DNA of 8,925 nt from the NCBI GenBank assembly GCA_031278535.1, contig JAITKH010000308.1, positions 1 through 8,925 on the forward strand. The letters run 5' to 3'. Both the position numbers and the translations under genes were made by a program. The DNA is from Planctomycetota bacterium. GTDB lineage: Bacteria; Planctomycetota; SZUA-567. Positions 5,181 through 8,925 of the stretch are shown piece by piece; position 1 is the first letter of the stretch, and every line of letters starts with the position of its first letter. The notes beneath the pieces are model-generated. The model saw only the letters and a list, made by a program, of their open reading frames with translations, had not been told where the DNA came from and made no database searches.

Positions 5181-6251
5181 ATGGACTCCGCCAGGGACGA
5201 CGCCGAAACGGGACGGCTGGTTGTGATGATACCTCCGGATTTGGACGGCGAACGACTGGACAAGGCACTGGTCCGGCTTTTCCCGGAACATTCGCGCGTT
5301 TTCTGGCAAAAGGCGGCGGACGCTGGGCTGGCGATTCTTGGCAACGGCGATGCCGGAAAACCAGGCAGGCGGGTACAGGCGGGGGAGCGCATTCTTCTGG
5401 CCCCGTTCCGGCCGGCCGCCACCACGGCGAAACCGGAGTCGATTCCTCTTTCCATTCTCTACGAGGACGACGACGTCGTGGTGGTGAACAAGCCTTCCGG
5501 CATGGTGACGCACCCTTCCCCAGGCCATGGCGGCGGTACCCTGGTCAACGCCCTTTTGCACCATTGCGGTTCTGGACTGGCCGGAGCGGAGGAGACAATA
5601 CGGCCGGGGATTGTCCATCGGCTGGATCGCGACACTTCGGGCTGCCTGGCGGCCGCCAAGAACGATCGCGCCCATCGAAGCCTGGTACGCCAGTTCACGG
5701 AGCGGCGGGTGGAAAAAATCTATCTCGCCATAACCGACGGCGTTCCCCGGCCGCAGGAAGGCCGGGTGGAGGCCAGCATCGGCCGGCATCCGACGAATCG
5801 CAAATTTCATGCCGTTCTGGCTTCGGGCGGGCGGCATTCCCTGACCCTGTACCGGACGGTGGAAAATTACGGCGTCATTGCCCTTGTGGAATGCAACCTG
5901 AAAACCGGGAGGACCCATCAGGCACGAGTACATCTGGCCTCCCTCGGGGCGCCGATTCTGTGCGATTGCGACTACGGCCGGCGGCGGGAATTCACCCGGG
6001 CGGACATCGGGGCGGCGATCGGAATGTACCGGCGCGGAAAACCGGCTTGGCCGGATGCGGCCGGAATGGAAACCGGGGCTGTGCCGATCCTCTCGCGCCA
6101 GGCCCTGCACGCCTGGCGGCTGTCCTTCAATCATCCGGCAACGGGCGAGCGCCTTCGTTTCAAGGCCCCGGTTCCGACCGACATGCTGGCGGTGCTGGCG
6201 CCTTTCCGTGCCGCCAGAAAGGAAATGGAGGGAAGCGACCGTCCCGCGTGA
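5181..6251 (+). CDS. RluA-family rRNA pseudouridine synthase
   Basis: The product is 356 residues. ATG 5181 is chosen for its AGGAAGGG ribosome binding site (5171-5178); the longer open frame upstream has no family similarity. Residues about 18-75 resemble an S4 RNA-binding domain (LDGERLDKALVRLFP). The synthase domain follows: YEDDDVVVVNKPSGMVTHPS, the motif GIVHRLDRDTSG with catalytic Asp149, KIYLA (Lys179, Tyr181), and LKTGRTHQARVHL with Arg244. The enzyme isomerises specific uridines to pseudouridine, most likely in 23S rRNA as RluD or RluC do. The exact site cannot be told from sequence. Two small oddities are HQAR in place of the common HQIR, and an insertion of about 35 residues (270-305) after DCDYG. 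It is monocistronic, with its own promoter upstream and another promoter just after its stop. Confidence 0.96.
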   Translation: MDSARDDAETGRLVVMIPPDLDGERLDKALVRLFPEHSRVFWQKAADAGLAILGNGDAGKPGRRVQAGERILLAPFRPAATTAKPESIPLSILYEDDDVVVVNKPSGMVTHPSPGHGGGTLVNALLHHCGSGLAGAEETIRPGIVHRLDRDTSGCLAAAKNDRAHRSLVRQFTERRVEKIYLAITDGVPRPQEGRVEASIGRHPTNRKFHAVLASGGRHSLTLYRTVENYGVIALVECNLKTGRTHQARVHLASLGAPILCDCDYGRRREFTRADIGAAIGMYRRGKPAWPDAAGMETGAVPILSRQALHAWRLSFNHPATGERLRFKAPVPTDMLAVLAPFRAARKEMEGSDRPA

Positions 6252-6283
6252 AAGACGTTCCCGCCGGCGTCCCGCCATTCTTC

Positions 6284-6312
6284 TTGACGCCGTTTTCGGC
6301 GCGGTTTATGAT
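6284..6312 (+). promoter_or_regulatory. Near-consensus promoter for the aldo/keto reductase
   Basis: TTGACG (6284-6289) and TATGAT (6307-6312) are separated by exactly 17 nt, each 5 of 6 to the sigma70 consensus. The site lies 32 nt after the RluA-family stop. It would give a leader of about 60 nt before the ATG at 6381, so the reductase is probably its own transcription unit. Confidence 0.62.
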
Positions 6313-6380
6313 TTTCTGGAAAACGCCGCTGCGGCGCGCCGTTTTTCGAGATGATCTTCTTTGGCGAAAGGAAGGGAACC

Positions 6381-7301
6381 ATGCGGACCATGAAGCTGGG
6401 ATCGTCGGGACTGGAAGTTCCGGTGGTGGCGGTCGGCTGCATGCGGATGAAACAGATATCCGGGGCCGAGGCGGAAAGATTTGTCCGCAGCGCCCTGGAC
6501 GCCGGAGCCTGCTTTTTCGATCACGCCGACGTTTACGGGGACGGTCTTTGCGAAGAGATGTTCGCCGAAGCTGTGGGAATGTCTTCCGCCGTCCGGGAGA
6601 AAATACTCATCCAATCGAAATGCGGCATCAGGCGGAAAATCGCTTTCGATTTCTCCTGCGATCACATTCTGAAGGCGGTGGACGCCAGCCTCAAACGCCT
6701 GAAGACCGGTTATCTGGACGTTCTTCTCCTGCATCGTCCCGATGCCCTGGTCGAGCCGGAAGAGGTGGCCGAAGCCTTCGGCATCCTTCACGCCGCCGGC
6801 AAGGTGCGGCACTTCGGCGTCTCCAACCAGTCGCCCATGATGATTCGGCTTCTCCAAAAATATGTCGGCCAGCGTTTCGTCGCCAACCAGTTGCAATTGA
6901 GCATCTGCCACGCCACGATGATTTCGGCCGACCTCACCATGAACACCGACCGTCCAGAGGCGGTCGATCGCGACGGGGGCGTCCTGAATTTCTGTCGCCT
7001 GAACGACATCACCATCCAGCCCTGGTCCCCTTTCCAATACGGCTGTTTCGAAGGCGTCTTCCTCGACAACCCGAAATTTCCGGCCCTGAACGCGAAGATC
7101 GACGAAATCGCCGCTAAATACGGGGTTTCGAACATAACCGTGGCCATCGCCTGGCTTCTCCGCCATCCCGCCCGGATGCAGCCGGTTACCGGCACCATGA
7201 AGCCGGAGCGGCTACGGGACTGCCTCAAGGCCGCCGATATCCGCCTTACCCGCGAGGAATGGTACGAAATCTACCTGGCGGCCGGGAACATCCTTCCCTG
7301 A
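6381..7301 (+). CDS. YdhF-like aldo/keto reductase
   Basis: The product is 306 residues. The start is the ATG at 6381, because AAGGAAGGGA (6368-6377) precedes it; an in-frame ATG at 6351 has no such site. The TIM-barrel reductase tetrad is visible: Asp47 and Tyr52 (FFDHADVYG), Lys80 (QSKCG) and His118 (LLLHRPD). GKVRHFGVSNQSP, IQPWSPFQYG and the late VTGTMKPERL segment match the NADPH-binding parts of the family. The overall layout resembles E. coli YdhF more than sugar-type reductases. It reduces an aldehyde or ketone with NAD(P)H, and the substrate is unknown. It is cytoplasmic. It converges with dinB with a 15-nt gap, and an 8-bp inverted repeat (7278-7285 / 7308-7315) spans its end without a T-run. 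Confidence 0.95.
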   Translation: MRTMKLGSSGLEVPVVAVGCMRMKQISGAEAERFVRSALDAGACFFDHADVYGDGLCEEMFAEAVGMSSAVREKILIQSKCGIRRKIAFDFSCDHILKAVDASLKRLKTGYLDVLLLHRPDALVEPEEVAEAFGILHAAGKVRHFGVSNQSPMMIRLLQKYVGQRFVANQLQLSICHATMISADLTMNTDRPEAVDRDGGVLNFCRLNDITIQPWSPFQYGCFEGVFLDNPKFPALNAKIDEIAAKYGVSNITVAIAWLLRHPARMQPVTGTMKPERLRDCLKAADIRLTREEWYEIYLAAGNILP

Positions 7302-7316
7302 AGGCCGCCGGCCGCG

Positions 7317-8519
7317 TTACGTCGGTTTATGAAAACGGATCGAGGCGCGCCGGATCGCGTTCGGGCCGAGTTTTGCGCGGATTGCATCCTCGGCCCGGGC
7401 CAGGCGATCCAGCTTGTCCGAATCCTTCCCGGACGCGGCGAAAAGGGCGCCCTGCCGTTCCGGCTCGCCGCCAGCGGCGGGCACGAGGCCGGCCATGCCG
7501 ACCCCAACCAGCCGGATCGGCCGCTTTCCCGCTTCGCTCCGTTCCCGGAGGAGTTTTTTCGCCTCTTCATGGATGACGTCGGCGAGCCGCGTGGCCAGGA
7601 CGAGGGTCTTTCTGCGGGTGACGGTCGAGAAATCGTCGTACCGGAGCTTGAGGAATACCGTTCGCCCGAAAAGTTTCCGTTTCCGCAAACGTTCCGCCAC
7701 CCGTTCCGCCTGTTCCAGGATGGCGATCTCCAGTTCGCCCAGGTCGGCGACGTCGGCGGCGAAGGTGTGTTCCGAGGAAATCGACTTTTCCGCCTCCCCG
7801 GGAATCACCCGGGAATCGTCCTCCCCCCTCGCCAGCCGGTGAAGCTCCGTCCCGACGCTTCCCAATTTCATCGTCAGCGCTTCCTCGGGCCATTCGGCCA
7901 GCTGGCCGATGGTTTCGATGCCGATCCGGGCCAGTTGCCGGCCGGTCACCGGCCCCACGCCCCAGATTTTCCCCACCGGCAGCGAGGCAAGGCGTTTGCG
8001 GAGTTCGTCCTCGCGGATGACGGTCAAGCCGTCGGGCTTGTTCAGATCGGAGGCGATTTTGGCGGCGAAACGACACGAGGCGACTCCGACCGAAGCGGTC
8101 AGGCCGGCTTCCTTCCGGATGGTTTCCCGTATCCGTTCGGCGATGGAAACCGGATCCCCGTGCAGGCGCTGGCAGCCGGTGACGTCGAGAAAAGCCTCGT
8201 CCAGGCTGACGGGCTGCACCAGCGGCGTCACCCGGGCGAAAATGGCGAAAATTTTTTCCGACACCTCCCCATACCGATCCAGACGGGGCGGAACGAAAAT
8301 GCCGCGGGGACAAAGCCGGATCGCCCTGGCGGTGGGCATGGCGCTCCGGACGCCATAGGCGCGGGCCTCGTAGGAGGCGGCCGACACCACTCCCCTGGCG
8401 GCGGCCGCGCCCGCGACCATCACCGGCTTTCCCCGCCATTCCGGGTGATCCAGCTGTTCCACCGAGGCGTAGAAGGCATCCATATCCACATGGAGTATCG
8501 CCCGCCGCCAGTATGCCAT
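7317..8519 (-). CDS. dinB: DNA polymerase IV (Y-family, translesion)
   Basis: The product is 400 residues, slightly longer than E. coli DinB. The palm holds the metal-binding residues Asp12 (HVDMDAFYASVE) and Asp107-Glu108 (VQPVSLDEAFLDVTG). Tyr17 sits at the steric-gate position that excludes ribonucleotides. SYEARAYGVRSAMP is the fingers signature, and VGVASCRFAAKIASDLNKP closes the palm. Helix-hairpin-helix residues (GKIWGVGPVTGRQLARIGI) form the thumb, followed by the little-finger domain (about 240-345). QGALF at 356-360 fits a sliding-clamp binding motif. About 40 more residues follow (a charged helix ending in RASIRFHK), so the motif is internal. The enzyme copies past DNA lesions at low fidelity. 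The start is supported by GGGAGGA directly upstream. It is divergent from gyrB. No LexA box of the proteobacterial or Gram-positive type was seen. Confidence 0.98.
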   Translation of the reverse strand: MAYWRRAILHVDMDAFYASVEQLDHPEWRGKPVMVAGAAAARGVVSAASYEARAYGVRSAMPTARAIRLCPRGIFVPPRLDRYGEVSEKIFAIFARVTPLVQPVSLDEAFLDVTGCQRLHGDPVSIAERIRETIRKEAGLTASVGVASCRFAAKIASDLNKPDGLTVIREDELRKRLASLPVGKIWGVGPVTGRQLARIGIETIGQLAEWPEEALTMKLGSVGTELHRLARGEDDSRVIPGEAEKSISSEHTFAADVADLGELEIAILEQAERVAERLRKRKLFGRTVFLKLRYDDFSTVTRRKTLVLATRLADVIHEEAKKLLRERSEAGKRPIRLVGVGMAGLVPAAGGEPERQGALFAASGKDSDKLDRLARAEDAIRAKLGPNAIRRASIRFHKPT

Positions 8520-8546
8520 CCAATCCTCCCGAAGGCGACAAAATCC

Positions 8547-8580
8547 TTGCGGAACCGACGCTGGAATATATACTATATCC
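8547..8580. promoter_or_regulatory. AT-rich dyad with possible divergent dinB / gyrB promoters
   Basis: GGAATATATACTATATCC (8563-8580) is an imperfect dyad with one bulged base, set in GC-rich DNA. On the + strand TATACT (8569-8574) lies 16 nt after TTGCGG (8547-8552) and could drive gyrB with a leader near 167 nt. On the - strand TATATT (8565-8570) or TATAGT (8572-8577) could be the -10 for dinB, with a short leader but no good -35. The dyad could also be an operator coordinating both genes. Confidence 0.38.
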
Positions 8581-8636
8581 TTTCGGCGGCGGTTGAACCA
8601 CTTTTTCCTCGAATCGGGCGGAGAAGAGGTTTTGCG

Positions 8637-8677
8637 CCGCCGGAGGCAGCGGCCTCTGGAGGGGGGCTTTTTCTTTT
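8637..8677 (+). terminator. First terminator-like hairpin upstream of gyrB
   Basis: CCGGAGGC (8640-8647) pairs with GCCTCTGG (8652-8659) over a 4-nt loop with one G-U pair. Two more pairs follow beyond a mismatch (8637-8638 with 8661-8662). After a short GGGGC the run TTTTTCTTTT (8668-8677) begins. No + strand gene ends nearby, so it does not serve an adjacent upstream gene. Confidence 0.48.
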
Positions 8678-8696
8678 ATTGAGGCGGCATTTTCCC

Positions 8697-8721
8697 GCCG
8701 CGCCCGGCGGGCGCGGCTTTT
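8697..8721 (+). terminator. Second intrinsic terminator, in the gyrB leader
   Basis: GCCGCGCCC (8697-8705) and GGGCGCGGC (8709-8717) form a perfect 9-bp stem over a 3-nt loop, followed at once by TTTT (8718-8721). This has the form of a Rho-independent terminator, although the T-run is short. It ends 26 nt before the gyrB start. A competing 5-bp stem, GGCGG (8683-8687) with CCGCC (8695-8699), would use part of its left arm, so the two cannot form together. This is compatible with attenuation of gyrB. Confidence 0.52.
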
Positions 8722-8747
8722 CCTGATAGAGAGGGAGAAAAGGACGC

Positions 8748-8925
8748 ATGGCGGACAACGGGGAAACCGGCGGCGACGGCGATTATCGCAGCGATTCCAT
8801 CAAGGTACTGGAGGGGCTGGAGGCGGTCCGCAAGCGCCCCGCCATGTACATCGGCGGGACCAACATCGACGGGCTTCACCACTTGGTCTGGGAGGTCGTG
8901 GACAACGCCATCGACGAGGCCATGG
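8748..8925 (+). CDS. gyrB: DNA gyrase subunit B, 5' part (cut by the window edge)
   Basis: The first 59 residues are present and the frame runs off the end. DSIKVLEGLEAVRKRPAMYI and GLHHLVWEVVDNAIDEAM are the start of the GHKL ATPase domain. Glu49 corresponds to the catalytic base of E. coli GyrB (Glu42), and Asn53 to the Mg-binding Asn46. GyrB hydrolyses ATP and with GyrA introduces negative supercoils. ParE starts similarly; GyrB is preferred but cannot be proven from this fragment. The start at 8748 has AAAAGGA (8738-8744) close by and GAGGGAG (8731-8737) further up. The N-terminus before the domain is short and Gly/Asp-rich. It is preceded by two terminator-like hairpins and is divergent from dinB. 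Confidence 0.93.
   Translation, partial: MADNGETGGDGDYRSDSIKVLEGLEAVRKRPAMYIGGTNIDGLHHLVWEVVDNAIDEAM

Noticed and set aside
7278..7315. Bidirectional terminator between the aldo/keto reductase and dinB
   Set aside because: GCGGCCGG and CCGGCCGC form a perfect 8-bp repeat, but the loop is 22 nt, it starts inside coding sequence and there is no T-run on either side.
8520..8600. LexA (SOS) box upstream of dinB
   Set aside because: I looked for CTGT-N8-ACAG and GAAC-N4-GTTC patterns and found neither. A lineage-specific box cannot be excluded.
7329..8726. Long + strand ORF of 465 codons opposite dinB
   Set aside because: It is the antisense frame of a clear dinB gene, and its product has no recognisable domain.

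Overview
The window is high-GC DNA (roughly 60% G+C by eye) from a bacterium with Shine-Dalgarno-led genes. No gene fixes the lineage. The integrase type and the general look of the housekeeping proteins suggest a member of the PVC group (Lentisphaerota or relatives), but this is a weak inference. No rRNA, tRNA, CRISPR array or insertion sequence was recognised.

Region 1 (about 1-2761) is an accessory, decaying integrative element or prophage remnant read on the + strand. It holds a run of small overlapping ORFs whose products share a leucine-rich, coiled-coil-like segment (135-694), an ORF6N-domain protein (796-1368), a pair of GC-rich hairpins (1398-1434), and a 47-codon gene joined by an ATGA overlap to a tyrosine recombinase (1628-2761). 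The recombinase carries an in-frame TAA between its box I arginine and the rest of its active site. Downstream it has also lost the expected box III residue and the nucleophilic tyrosine, so the element is probably immobile without outside help.

Region 2 (2794-4942, - strand) holds regulatory and signalling genes. A calcineurin-like metallophosphoesterase is followed, after a gap with its own extended -10 promoter candidate, by a 143-aa protein. That protein's N-terminus resembles the short domain often found in front of HD-GYP domains. It overlaps by 10 nt with an HDOD protein. The last two look like a two-gene signalling unit.

Region 3 (5181-7301, + strand) holds an RluA-family pseudouridine synthase with an S4-like N-terminus, and a YdhF-like aldo/keto reductase with a near-consensus sigma70-type promoter.

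Region 4 (7317-8925) holds dinB (DNA polymerase IV, - strand), convergent with the reductase and divergent from gyrB (+ strand, cut by the window edge). The 228-nt gap between dinB and gyrB is the most structured non-coding stretch here. It has an AT-rich dyad that could carry both promoters, then two successive terminator-like hairpins, the second ending only 26 nt before the gyrB start codon.

No clearly new biological system is proven. The best leads are the structured gyrB leader, the recombinase-coupled microgene and the small-ORF cluster.
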